A DNA stretch of 30,163 nt. It comes from a virus. The DNA is taken from IMG/VR virus record IMGVR_UViG_3300042898_004604, positions 1-30,163 of that record. One strand, given 5' to 3'. Both the position numbers and the translations under genes were made by a program. Each line of letters opens with the position of its first letter. The stretch's first letter is position 1. Below the pieces are notes generated by a model. That model saw only the letters and a program-made list of their open reading frames with translations, searched no databases and had not been told where the DNA came from. This document shows, in pieces, positions 16,100 through 24,235 of the stretch.

Positions 16100-16122
16100 A
16101 AATAAAAAGAATTTAAAGTAAT

Positions 16123-17166
16123 ATGAGTAAAGATTATTATCAAATACTTGAAGTTGACAGAGGATCATCAGACGATGAAATTAAGAAGTCATATAGAAAA
16201 ATGGCTATGAAGTACCATCCTGACAAGAATCCAGATAATCCACAAGCTGAAGAGAAATTTAAAGACTGTGCTGAAGCATTTGATGTTCTTTCTGATCCAC
16301 AAAAGAAGCAACAGTATGACCAATTTGGAACTGTTGGTGGTGGCGGAGGGAATCCATTTAATGGTGGATTTGGTGGATTTGAAGATATCTTTTCAAGATT
16401 TGGAGATTTCTTTGGACAAGGAGGTAGACAAAATAGAGTTAGAAAAGGACCAGATTTAAGAATGAAGGTTTCTATTAATCTAGAAGAAGTTATAAATGGT
16501 ACTAATAAGAAATTAAAGTATATCAGACAAACAAAATGCAATACATGTAGTGGTGCTGGTGGTAAGGATGTTCAAAAATGTAGCTCGTGTAATGGATCCG
16601 GTCAAAGAAGAGTTGTTCAAAATACACCATTTGGTACTATTCAACAACAAATTGTTTGTAATTCCTGTCAAGGTCAGGGAACACAAGTCAGAAATATTTG
16701 TTCAAATTGTAAAGGAAACGGTACAGTTCCGAATCAAGAGATAGTTGATATTCAAATTCCTAAAGGCGCGGCAAATGGAATAACATTCAATATGTCTAGT
16801 CATGGTAATTGGGCAAAGAATGTAGATACATTTGGTGATTTAATAATACAAGTTGAGGAAATATCAGATGCTATTTTTATAAGAGAACATAATAACCTTA
16901 TTTATGACCAATCAATTTCGGTGATTGATGCAATACTTGGTAAAGAAATTATTTTAAAAACACCCAATGGTGATATTAAATTTACAATAAGACCTGGTAC
17001 TTCTCATAAAGAAACTCTTAGAATACAAGGACAAGGCGTTCCAGATTTACAAATTGGAAGAGTTGGTGATCTTTTTATTAGAGTGAATGTTAAAATGCCA
17101 CAGTCTTTGACTATGGAGGAACGAAATATTTTAGAATCCTTAAAAGATAGTAAAAACTTTATTTAA
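16123..17166 (+). CDS. dnaJ: co-chaperone DnaJ (type I Hsp40)
   Basis: J-domain co-chaperone that stimulates DnaK ATPase and delivers substrates. The 347-residue protein has a J domain (1-68) with HPD at 32-34, a Gly/Phe-rich stretch (about 71-100), and four zinc-binding CxxC repeats: C139/C142, C153/C156, C179/C182 and C193/C196, then the C-terminal substrate-binding domains. It is a little shorter than typical type I DnaJ (about 370-380) at the C-terminal end. A TATAAATA late promoter lies upstream, and an intrinsic terminator lies just downstream inside the convergent glycosyltransferase gene, whose end overlaps dnaJ by four bases. Confidence 0.97.
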   Translation: MSKDYYQILEVDRGSSDDEIKKSYRKMAMKYHPDKNPDNPQAEEKFKDCAEAFDVLSDPQKKQQYDQFGTVGGGGGNPFNGGFGGFEDIFSRFGDFFGQGGRQNRVRKGPDLRMKVSINLEEVINGTNKKLKYIRQTKCNTCSGAGGKDVQKCSSCNGSGQRRVVQNTPFGTIQQQIVCNSCQGQGTQVRNICSNCKGNGTVPNQEIVDIQIPKGAANGITFNMSSHGNWAKNVDTFGDLIIQVEEISDAIFIREHNNLIYDQSISVIDAILGKEIILKTPNGDIKFTIRPGTSHKETLRIQGQGVPDLQIGRVGDLFIRVNVKMPQSLTMEERNILESLKDSKNFI

Positions 17167-18272
17167 AGTCTATCAATTGCAAATTGTAAGTTAGATTTTA
17201 CCCGATCATAATAATGGTCGGGTATTTTATTTTCACTTAATAGTCTCTCACAAGCTTCTTTACTTTCTTGGTAATGACCCGCCCAGAAAGAAAGTATTGA
17301 AAATTCATCTATTATTCCATAATTATATACCCAAGTCTCAACAAATAAAGAATTACTCGGACATGAAATATTCATAGCGTGTTTTCCGATAATATACCCT
17401 CTTTGATTTAATCCATTTAATCTACAATAGTTAATATATCCGTACAGAGCCTCTGCTCTGTTTGGTGATACTTCATTAGCTCTAAGATATGTATCTAAAA
17501 TCTCCTGTCTTGGATATCCTAAATCTTTCATAATATTTGCAGCTGAGTATAAACTTATGTATACTTCTTCTTCCCAGAATCCTTGTTCTGCTCTTAATAA
17601 ATAATTACTCAGTGATAATTCAGGCTTACCACCATCTCTATAACACTGCGCCAGATAAAATGTATATCTAGATCTAAACCATTCAGATAATTCCCCTTCA
17701 AGAGCATCCTCTATTAACTTAGCATCTTTTAAAAATTTGTTTTCTCCTCTATTTCTATCACTATCTTGAATAGGTCTATTATAGAATCCTTGAGCAACTC
17801 CTCTGGATTGAGATCCATCCATAACCAAAAATTCATGAACAACACCATCATATCTACTATCTTTCGAATTGATTGTTAATGTAGGTCTATTATAGATAAA
17901 CCCATTCATATTAGTTACTATATCATAAATATCAAATTCTAAAGAATTTTTAAAAGAAGTAACATCAAAATCATCTTCAAAAATTAATATCTCATCTGCG
18001 TCAATCATTAGTGAATAATCAATAAAAGTCTTTTCTCTTAATTTTTCAAGAGCAAAAGTTCTATTATATGCAAAGTTTTTCCAAGGTTCTGAAATAACTT
18101 CACCAAGTACTCTATTCTCAATAAGCCAAGAATTTATAACATCAATTGTATTATCATCTGAACCAGTGTCAATTATCAAAACATAATCAATAAGTCTTTT
18201 TAGTGAATCCATACATCTTGTTATTACATGTGCCTCATTTTTAACAATCATACAAAGACCTATATTTTTCAT
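17163..18272 (-). CDS. family 2 glycosyltransferase with TPR-like C-terminal region
   Basis: Nucleotide-sugar glycosyltransferase of the GT-A fold. The 369-residue protein starts [17 protein letters not shown], has DTGSDDNT (35-42) and the metal-binding DADE (91-94), and continues with an acceptor-side region including YDGVVHEF. Residues about 200-369 are helical repeats of TPR type (for example [20 protein letters not shown]). A TATAAATA element on the minus strand precedes it, so it is probably late and could decorate virion proteins; modification of DNA bases or host surface glycans are alternatives. Acceptor and sugar cannot be read from sequence. It converges with dnaJ, overlapping four bases. 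Confidence 0.9.
   Translation of the reverse strand: MKNIGLCMIVKNEAHVITRCMDSLKRLIDYVLIIDTGSDDNTIDVINSWLIENRVLGEVISEPWKNFAYNRTFALEKLREKTFIDYSLMIDADEILIFEDDFDVTSFKNSLEFDIYDIVTNMNGFIYNRPTLTINSKDSRYDGVVHEFLVMDGSQSRGVAQGFYNRPIQDSDRNRGENKFLKDAKLIEDALEGELSEWFRSRYTFYLAQCYRDGGKPELSLSNYLLRAEQGFWEEEVYISLYSAANIMKDLGYPRQEILDTYLRANEVSPNRAEALYGYINYCRLNGLNQRGYIIGKHAMNISCPSNSLFVETWVYNYGIIDEFSILSFWAGHYQESKEACERLLSENKIPDHYYDRVKSNLQFAIDRL
17199..17233 (+). terminator. intrinsic terminator of dnaJ, inside the opposing glycosyltransferase gene
   Basis: TACCCGATCAT and ATGGTCGGGTA form an 11-bp stem (one G-T pair) with an AATA loop, followed by TTTTATTTT on the plus strand. It begins 33 bases after the dnaJ stop within antisense coding sequence. 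Confidence 0.75.
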
Positions 18273-18289
18273 ACTTAATTATATTTTAT

Positions 18290-18297
18290 TATTTATA
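18290..18297 (-). promoter_or_regulatory. T4-type late promoter TATAAATA for the glycosyltransferase
   Basis: The plus strand reads TATTTATA, giving exact TATAAATA on the minus strand, 17 bases upstream of the glycosyltransferase ATG at 18272. Confidence 0.6.
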
Positions 18298-18353
18298 GTG
18301 TAGAATAACATGGTTTGTTTTATTTAATATATAAGAAAATCCTAATTGACAAA

Positions 18354-19133
18354 ATGGCTGACTACGTACCTTATGATAATGGATTATCAATCGAAGAATT
18401 TATAGATTTCATTCAAAATGAAATAACAGTTGGTTGTGCCCTTCCTAAAGTATTACCAGATTCAGAAATAAGAAGAATAATTGAAACTAGAGCTCTTCCA
18501 TATTTCTATAGATGGTACCAATATGCTGTTCAAAAAATATACTATAAAATTGATAAAGCAGCTTTTTATAGCGAAGAATTCACAAAGTATAACTATGTTG
18601 ACGTACCTTGTGAGATACAATCAGTATCTTATCTATACGAAGTGAGAGGATCAAGTTTATTTCAATTAGGGATAAACACACCAAATCTTTCAGTAAATCT
18701 TGGTGTAACCAATCAACCATTTTTAAGTAGTTATGTTACAACAATTGGTGAGTTAGGAGTTTATAAAACTATGTTGGATTCAATGTCTGATATGTTAAAT
18801 CAGTTAAATAAATATACACTTAAATTTCATTATAATCAACTTCAACATAGATTACATATTTTAACAGCTGTTAAATATGATGTGATTATTGAGGCTTATG
18901 CAAATATAAGACCGGAATATTTATTTAGAGATGACTTATTTTTAAAATATGTTACTGGATGGGCTAAAGTTCAATATGGTAATTTAACTGGAAGGTATGA
19001 CTACACATTACCAGGTGGTGTAAAAATCAATTCTGCAGATATGGTTACTCAAGGTAAAGAAGAAATTAAAGAAGCAGAGGAAGAGATCAAAGGTCAAAGT
19101 AATAGTGGATTCTTCTATCTTGTAAAACGATAG
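18354..19133 (+). CDS. probable virion structural protein (neck/head-tail connector type)
   Basis: The 259-residue protein resembles, in its C-terminal part, a family of neck or connector-type structural proteins of large T4-like phages as I remember it: YVTGWAKVQYGNLTGRYDY, LPGGVKINSADMVTQGKEEI, then an acidic helix and a hydrophobic end. The N-terminal part has IEEFIDFIQNEIT and LPYFYRWYQYAVQ. I start it at the ATG at 18354 (MADYVPYDNG) rather than the upstream in-frame TTG, which would add a residue run unlike the rest. Exact role is uncertain. It is followed after 13 bases by the tagged gene array. Confidence 0.65.
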   Translation: MADYVPYDNGLSIEEFIDFIQNEITVGCALPKVLPDSEIRRIIETRALPYFYRWYQYAVQKIYYKIDKAAFYSEEFTKYNYVDVPCEIQSVSYLYEVRGSSLFQLGINTPNLSVNLGVTNQPFLSSYVTTIGELGVYKTMLDSMSDMLNQLNKYTLKFHYNQLQHRLHILTAVKYDVIIEAYANIRPEYLFRDDLFLKYVTGWAKVQYGNLTGRYDYTLPGGVKINSADMVTQGKEEIKEAEEEIKGQSNSGFFYLVKR

Positions 19134-19146
19134 GTTACTTTATTTT

Positions 19147-19578
19147 ATGAAACATATTAAATCTTTCAACGAATCTGTTATAGAAAATGATATTCAATCA
19201 TTAAAGGACATATTTATACATTTAAAAGATGATGGATATAAAGTAGAATACTTTACAAAAAAAGTGGTTAATGATATTGGTACTCTTGTATCTTCGATAG
19301 GTGTAAAGATTACAAATCCTACGGATGTAAATCAAATAATTAATTTTACTTCTTATGATGTTGTATCTTCACTTAAAGAAGCGGTTTCTTTAATGCAATC
19401 ACTCGATTATAAATATCAAGCAAGATATGCATTACATGGATTTAGTCCAGATAGATTTTATATCTATTTGGATGAAAGAGATCTCACTCAGTATATTTGG
19501 AATGGCCTTAGTACTAAAGAATTTAAGATAGATGAAAAAACAAGGCCGCATACAATTTATTTAGATTTTTATATATAA
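19147..19578 (+). CDS. tagged protein 1 of array (module A), 143 aa
   Basis: First of four consecutive tagged genes. The start MKHIKSFNES gives a possible prohead-protease-like site FNE before Ser10. The remaining 130 residues form what I call module A: LKDIFIHLKDDGYKVE near the start and an ending of TRPHTIYLDFYI. The N-terminal half of the next gene has the same pattern (ISDIFVHVKDSGLVVE and SYLDLTF), so the two are paralogues. No known family recognised. Spacing to the next gene is three bases. Confidence 0.75.
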   Translation: MKHIKSFNESVIENDIQSLKDIFIHLKDDGYKVEYFTKKVVNDIGTLVSSIGVKITNPTDVNQIINFTSYDVVSSLKEAVSLMQSLDYKYQARYALHGFSPDRFYIYLDERDLTQYIWNGLSTKEFKIDEKTRPHTIYLDFYI

Positions 19579-19581
19579 GTT

Positions 19582-20505
19582 ATGAAACACATTAAAACAT
19601 ATAATTCATTCAAACTAAATGAAGAACTTGATATCGACATTGATGGTGTCGCAAATCAAAATATAATAGAGGAAATTTCCGATATATTTGTTCATGTGAA
19701 GGACTCTGGTCTTGTAGTTGAAGATGTTTATTCAGGGAGTGCTTTATCTATGGGTAATAGAGATATAGTTACAGATCATAATGATTTTTCATCGATTTTG
19801 GGATCAGATGGAAGATATGTGGGTAGTTATAAAAGTCTATCAATTAGATTAAAAAACGAAAATACGTCATCTTTTACTATAGAAGAAAATCTTTTTAGTG
19901 AATTAGAATCAGCAATTAAACATGTTGAATCTGAATTTAACTTACAGCTGAATAGTATTTATCTAAGAACTCTAGGTGGTGTTTGGTTTAATAGTGTCAA
20001 TACAATGGAAAGATATATTAATGAATTACCGTTTGCTAAAAAAAGTTCTCTAAGACATGTTTCTTATTTAGATTTAACATTTAGAGATATAGAAGAAGAT
20101 ATTGATGATTCTATAAGTGTTAAAGAATCGGTGAGTGTTAATGAACTTGAATCTATTTTTGATGATGTAAAAGATATTTTAAGAGATTTGGAAGATGATC
20201 ATGAAATAGATGTTGATGCTATTATCGGAAAATATAGAAAGTATTCTACAAAATCGTGGAAAGAATCGGATGATTCGGAACTAAAAAAATCAATTAATAT
20301 AGATTTAAAAGATAATAAATATAACTTTTTCAGATTCAATGATCACATATTACCCACTATAAAAAAACTTAGATCTTTTTTATCAGAATATGATTTAAAT
20401 ATTGATATTGAATTGGTAAGTGAAAATGAATTTTATTCATTGGATGAATTTATAGAAGAATATGGTAGTGAAGAATTTCACGAACTTGGAATAATAATTT
20501 ATTAA
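19582..20505 (+). CDS. tagged protein 2 of array (modules A+B), 307 aa
   Basis: Starts MKHIKTYNSFKLNEE, with an LNE site after residue 14. Residues about 30-170 match module A of the gene before (ISDIFVHVKDSGLVVE; ending HVSYLDLTF). Residues about 190-307 are module B (VKDILRDLEDDHEIDVDA, FNDHILPTIKKL, YSLDEFIEEYGSEEFHEL, ending IIIY), which is repeated in the next gene. It is therefore a two-module fusion within the array. The protein is very acidic. Function unknown. Confidence 0.75.
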   Translation: MKHIKTYNSFKLNEELDIDIDGVANQNIIEEISDIFVHVKDSGLVVEDVYSGSALSMGNRDIVTDHNDFSSILGSDGRYVGSYKSLSIRLKNENTSSFTIEENLFSELESAIKHVESEFNLQLNSIYLRTLGGVWFNSVNTMERYINELPFAKKSSLRHVSYLDLTFRDIEEDIDDSISVKESVSVNELESIFDDVKDILRDLEDDHEIDVDAIIGKYRKYSTKSWKESDDSELKKSINIDLKDNKYNFFRFNDHILPTIKKLRSFLSEYDLNIDIELVSENEFYSLDEFIEEYGSEEFHELGIIIY

Positions 20506-20520
20506 AATAATATATAATTT

Positions 20521-21015
20521 ATGAAATATTTAAAAAGATTTGAAAATTATAATGATTTAGAGGATGAAAATCTAAATAATAGAGATATAGAGGAGGATCT
20601 TTTAATAGTAAAGGATATCCTAACAGATTTAGAGGATTCTTATGAAATAAATTTTGATATATCTGTCGGAAAATTTTTTAAGGATTCTTCTGTTAGAAAT
20701 CTATGGGGATCAGTACCGGTAAGAGGAGGTATTCATGTTAATTCAATTAATATAAATTTAGATTTATTAACATTAGACGATCATTTAGGAGAAGAGGAAT
20801 CAGAGGAAGAAGGTAAATATTTTATATTTAATGAACAAATTTTACCTACTATAAATACGATTAAATCACATTTAGAGGAAGTAAATATTGTTATTGTTAA
20901 AAATATTGGCGATTTATTTTATGATAGCTCGAAAAACAAATATTATCCACTTGATGAATTCATCAGAGAACATGGAAGTGAAAAGTTTAATGAACTTGAA
21001 ATAATACTTTATTAA
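20521..21015 (+). CDS. tagged protein 3 of array (module B), 164 aa
   Basis: Starts MKYLKRFENYNDLED; the tag is present but the exact (L/I/F)xE site is less clear here. The body is module B: VKDILTDLEDSYEINFDI, FNEQILPTINTIKSH, YPLDEFIREHGSEKFNEL and an ending IILY, matching the second half of the preceding gene. Acidic and soluble. No function recognised; likely a duplicate that has diverged. Confidence 0.75.
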   Translation: MKYLKRFENYNDLEDENLNNRDIEEDLLIVKDILTDLEDSYEINFDISVGKFFKDSSVRNLWGSVPVRGGIHVNSININLDLLTLDDHLGEEESEEEGKYFIFNEQILPTINTIKSHLEEVNIVIVKNIGDLFYDSSKNKYYPLDEFIREHGSEKFNELEIILY

Positions 21016-21018
21016 TTT

Positions 21019-21498
21019 ATGAAATATTTAAAATCATTTAAAGAATCTAACGGATACATTAATCCAAAAATAATGGATAGAAAACCTCCACAATTTATTG
21101 GAGATATTAAACAATCAGTTGAAATTAGAATTGATGTTGAAGCTATTGGTCATGCTCTTTCAAGACAGTTTAGACATGGTGTTAATGATACTAGTGGTAA
21201 AATTGAAGCAGGAATAACAAAAGATGAAATACTAGATAATATTGAGTCGGCTGTTGAAGAATTAACAATTGCACTAATGCAGGATAGATTTGATATTTAT
21301 CAAGATGAAGATGATTATCCAACTCGTGGAGTTAAAGCAGGAGAGCCAAATAGATTTGTAATAAAGAATAAAGAATCTTATTTAAATATTGTTTGTCAAT
21401 TAGAACCAGGTGATAACGAATTTACATTAACTGTTATTACAGTTATGAGAAAAGAAGATTTCAAGGCTTATAGAGGCCAATTTGTATTAGAAGTTTAA
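21019..21498 (+). CDS. tagged protein 4 of array, possible small RNase/toxin-like fold, 159 aa
   Basis: Starts MKYLKSFKES with a possible FKE site before Ser10, three bases after the preceding gene. The body differs from modules A and B: VEIRIDVEAIGHALSRQF, ITKDEILDNIESAVEEL, RFVIKNKESYLNIVCQLE and FTLTVITVMRKEDF. The order (His/Arg-bearing helix, helix, then beta strands with an ITV-type strand) recalls DUF4258/BECR-type small nuclease domains, but no catalytic set can be proven by eye. It overlaps the convergent GMP reductase by four bases. Confidence 0.75.
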   Translation: MKYLKSFKESNGYINPKIMDRKPPQFIGDIKQSVEIRIDVEAIGHALSRQFRHGVNDTSGKIEAGITKDEILDNIESAVEELTIALMQDRFDIYQDEDDYPTRGVKAGEPNRFVIKNKESYLNIVCQLEPGDNEFTLTVITVMRKEDFKAYRGQFVLEV

Positions 21499-22439
21499 AT
21501 CCATTTAACTTGATTAAAACAACTTAAATCAGTTCCGCCACCATAAGATACGGAACTTTGAATACACTCTTCCAGATACTTCATTTCGTCTAAAATAGAA
21601 CGGTCTTTATAGTCTATTAATAATTTAGTTCCTTCAATACGATTAGATTTTCCAGATTGAAATTGTGACGCAGATCCCCAGAACTCTTTTTTATTCTTTC
21701 CATCAACATTAACAAGATGTCCAGGAGAATCTTTAAATCCAGATAACATACCACCAACCATAACCATAGTTGCTCCCATTACTAAACTTTTAGCAATATC
21801 TCCGGGAACTTTAATTCCACCATCTGCAATAATATGTTTAGTTGCAACCAAAGAGCAGTTATATATTGTTGATGCTTGACAATTTCTTGATCCAAATCCA
21901 GTGGAAGGCCAAGTCGTGCAAGCACTTCCGGGACCAATTCCTACTTTGACTGCATCAGCACCCCATTCTTCTAAGTCTCTAACAGCATCACCAGATGATA
22001 TATTCCCAGCAATTATAAATGTCGTTGGTAGATTTTCTTTAATATATTTTATCATCTTTTCCATTTTTATGGAATGACCGTGTGCTATATCAAGTGTGAT
22101 AAAATCTGGGCAAAGGTATGTGGATTTTAATTCATCTACAATTTTATATGAATCTTCATTAACACCAAGTGAAATAGATGATACTAATCCTAATGTTTTC
22201 ATTTGGAAAGTGAAAGTAACAGGATTAACTTTAAATCTGTGCATTATGTAAAAGTATCCACCCTCTGCTAATCTTTTGGCTGTATTTTCATCAATAACAC
22301 ATTCCATGTTAGCCGGAACAATCGGCACTTTAAATGTGAAGTCTCCAAGTTTTACAGATGTATCACATTCACTTCGTGATTCAACAACACACTTACGCGG
22401 AACAAGATTAACCTGCTCAAAATCAAACTTTTGATTCAT
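21495..22439 (-). CDS. guaC: GMP reductase (GuaC, Bacillus type)
   Basis: NADPH-dependent reductive deamination of GMP to IMP. The 314-residue TIM-barrel protein follows B. subtilis-type GuaC closely: FDFEQVNLVPRKCVV at the start, SRSECDT (21-27), VPANMECVID, MHRF, LDIAHGHS (117-124), AGNI, VGIGPGSACTT with catalytic Cys174, TGFG, ADGGIK, GATMVMVGG and SSVSYGGG near the end. No CBS domains, which argues against ordinary IMP dehydrogenase. I start at the ATG at 22439, next to the upstream gene's stop; an in-frame ATG at 22469 would add ten residues that do not fit the family. A phage copy may redirect host purine pools during infection. Confidence 0.9.
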   Translation of the reverse strand: MNQKFDFEQVNLVPRKCVVESRSECDTSVKLGDFTFKVPIVPANMECVIDENTAKRLAEGGYFYIMHRFKVNPVTFTFQMKTLGLVSSISLGVNEDSYKIVDELKSTYLCPDFITLDIAHGHSIKMEKMIKYIKENLPTTFIIAGNISSGDAVRDLEEWGADAVKVGIGPGSACTTWPSTGFGSRNCQASTIYNCSLVATKHIIADGGIKVPGDIAKSLVMGATMVMVGGMLSGFKDSPGHLVNVDGKNKKEFWGSASQFQSGKSNRIEGTKLLIDYKDRSILDEMKYLEECIQSSVSYGGGTDLSCFNQVKWI

Positions 22440-22440
22440 C

Positions 22441-22755
22441 TTAGTAGAAAATATATTTTTTATTATCATCTACGATACAATACATAGATATTGGATAAAT
22501 TTTAGGATTCTCCCCAGTATCATCAACTATGAACCTGCAAGATCCGTCAATTATATCAGGATTTGTTATTTTCAAGGTGGCATTATTTAAACCTTTAATA
22601 ACAGTATATAGTATATCATCTAAGACCGGAGTAATTTCTATATAATTTTTATTAGTAATAAGTTTTCCTAAGTATCCTTCTTCAAAATAAGCTTTTTTAA
22701 TAACGGATTCAAGCTCATTTGTTTTCAAAAATTCAATTTTAATTTCGCTTTTCAT
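22441..22755 (-). CDS. hypothetical protein, 104 aa
   Basis: Unrecognised small soluble protein directly upstream of guaC on the same strand; its stop abuts the guaC start, so translation is probably coupled. Mixed alpha/beta appearance, with a C-terminal MYCIVDDNKKYIFY. No motif assignable. Confidence 0.7.
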   Translation of the reverse strand: MKSEIKIEFLKTNELESVIKKAYFEEGYLGKLITNKNYIEITPVLDDILYTVIKGLNNATLKITNPDIIDGSCRFIVDDTGENPKIYPISMYCIVDDNKKYIFY

Positions 22756-22781
22756 AATTTTAAATATTAATTAGACCTCAC

Positions 22782-23147
22782 TTATAAGGTAAATAAATCA
22801 GAAAGTTTTAAATCTCTTTGAATTTCCTTTGATAGAATTTCATCCAATTCCAATCCTTCTACTTCAAGTTTGATAATTTTATGGTCCCTATTATCAGACA
22901 ACCCACGTATTGATTGGATTGTAAATTTAGCATCATAATAGATACCATCTATTTTATAAATGACGTCTCTGAAGCTCTTTCCCTTCAATCCCATCAAATG
23001 TATATTAGATGAGCATTTTATCTTTAAAGAATAGTAGGAAAAATTAGACCACATATTTTCTCTGTCTTTTTTAGACAGAGGTCCAATATATTTAAATTCA
23101 TCTAATACTTCTATTTTATCAAATCCGTAAAATTGTATCCAGTTCAT
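22782..23147 (-). CDS. hypothetical protein, 121 aa
   Basis: Unrecognised. I start at the ATG at 23147 (MNWIQFYGFDKIEVLDEF); an in-frame TTG at 23192 would add 15 residues and cannot be excluded. The C-terminus KEIQRDLKLSDLFTL is faintly like that of the protein at 3227-3676. It lies 26 bases upstream of the next minus-strand gene and probably heads the operon that ends with guaC. Confidence 0.65.
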   Translation of the reverse strand: MNWIQFYGFDKIEVLDEFKYIGPLSKKDRENMWSNFSYYSLKIKCSSNIHLMGLKGKSFRDVIYKIDGIYYDAKFTIQSIRGLSDNRDHKIIKLEVEGLELDEILSKEIQRDLKLSDLFTL

Positions 23148-23283
23148 TATTTCTTTTTTATCATGTGTAAAAATACGAAATATTTTCAACAATACAAATT
23201 TGTTACATTTTTATCTAAATATATAGATATATAAAGGCTTTTGGGTTAAATGAGGAGCTTTTACAAAAAAAAATATAAAAAAA

Positions 23284-24207
23284 ATGAAAAATTTACTAAT
23301 ACTTATTTTCTCTTTGTTTAGTGTGTTTTGTTCGGCTCAAACCTTTTATGGGTATGAGGTGTGTGACTATAATCAAGGTTTAAACAGCACCAATACAAGT
23401 GTATTAACAAGCAGATCTAATCCCAGCAAGGCTTTAGGTATTCCACAAAACGTCGATGTCGAGACAGGAACTATTAATTTCTTTTCTTTGGGATTTGGTG
23501 GAAATATAACTTTAAAGTTGCAAAATCCAATAGAGGTTCTACCAACAACAACATTAAGTATATACGAAACTACTTATGGTTATAACAATTGTAGTATTTA
23601 TGGTGAAAGAGCTGAAGTTTATGTTTCTAAAAACAATTTAAACTATTTTTTACTAGGTGAGACATGTTTAAATAACAATACCATCTTTGATGTTAAACAA
23701 TCTGGATTGGATACTATACAATATGTTAAAATTGTGGATATAAGCGATCCATCTAAATTTTCAAATTTTAATTTCGTAAGTGATGGATATGATCTTGATG
23801 GTATTGAAGTTTTTAATAATGGTCCTCTACCAATCGAATTAAAGTACTTTGGAGTTGATTTTAATCAGCCTTATTTAAATATAAAGGTTACTACTGCTTC
23901 TGAGGCTAATACTGATAAATTAATTATAGAATCATCTACGGATGCATCCAATTTTAATTACTTGACAGAATTTCAAGCAGCAGGATTTTCATCTTTTGAA
24001 AGAGTTTATGATAAAAAGTTAATCTTCGAACCAAAATCTCAAATTACATATTTTAGATTAGTTGAAGTTGATTTTGATGGTGAGCAATTTTATTTTGATA
24101 TAATTGTATCAAATACAAGAAATCTAGATAAAGTTGAAATGTATTATTTTGATCTTTTAGGAAGACGAGTTAATTCGAATGATGCTATTTTCAAATTAAA
24201 AAAATAA
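23284..24207 (+). CDS. secreted Bacteroidota-type surface protein with shortened C-terminal sorting-like region
   Basis: The 307-residue protein has a clear signal peptide (MKNLLILIFSLFSVFCSA, cleavage likely before Gln19; no proper lipobox). Residues about 20-175 look like a beta-sandwich domain of bacterial surface proteins (NPSKALGIPQN, FFSLGFGGNITLKL, RAEVYVSKNN, GYDLDGIEV). Then comes the Bacteroidota signature PLPIELKYF, an FN3-like stretch (TTASEANTDKLIIESS, YFRLVEVDFDGEQFY) and VEMYYFDLLGRRV, which resembles the start of a type IX secretion C-terminal domain but stops about 15 residues later instead of continuing. It was probably captured from a host and may alter the host surface or be a virion component. 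Function unproven. Confidence 0.85.
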   Translation: MKNLLILIFSLFSVFCSAQTFYGYEVCDYNQGLNSTNTSVLTSRSNPSKALGIPQNVDVETGTINFFSLGFGGNITLKLQNPIEVLPTTTLSIYETTYGYNNCSIYGERAEVYVSKNNLNYFLLGETCLNNNTIFDVKQSGLDTIQYVKIVDISDPSKFSNFNFVSDGYDLDGIEVFNNGPLPIELKYFGVDFNQPYLNIKVTTASEANTDKLIIESSTDASNFNYLTEFQAAGFSSFERVYDKKLIFEPKSQITYFRLVEVDFDGEQFYFDIIVSNTRNLDKVEMYYFDLLGRRVNSNDAIFKLKK

Positions 24208-24223
24208 TATATAAAAAAATTCG

Positions 24224-24231
24224 TATATTTG
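24224..24231 (+). promoter_or_regulatory. Bacteroidota-type -7 element TATATTTG, near-leaderless
   Basis: TATATTTG followed by TATC and then the ATG at 24236: the same four-base spacing as at 12718-12730. It lies in the 28-base gap after the secreted-protein gene. Confidence 0.5.
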
Positions 24232-24235
24232 TATC

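Noticed and set aside
16140-16541. Minus-strand 133-aa open frame in dnaJ
   Set aside because: Antisense to the J domain and Gly/Phe region; its Pro-rich run is the reverse of the Gly codons.
10788-17166. Host chromosome fragment or chimeric assembly explaining the chaperone genes
   Set aside because: The chaperone genes are interleaved with tagged phage-type genes and phage-type promoters, and no host housekeeping neighbours are present; a chimera is unlikely though not fully excluded.
22440-22469. Longer start for GMP reductase
   Set aside because: The added residues overlap the upstream gene and do not match the GuaC family start, which begins at the ATG at 22439.
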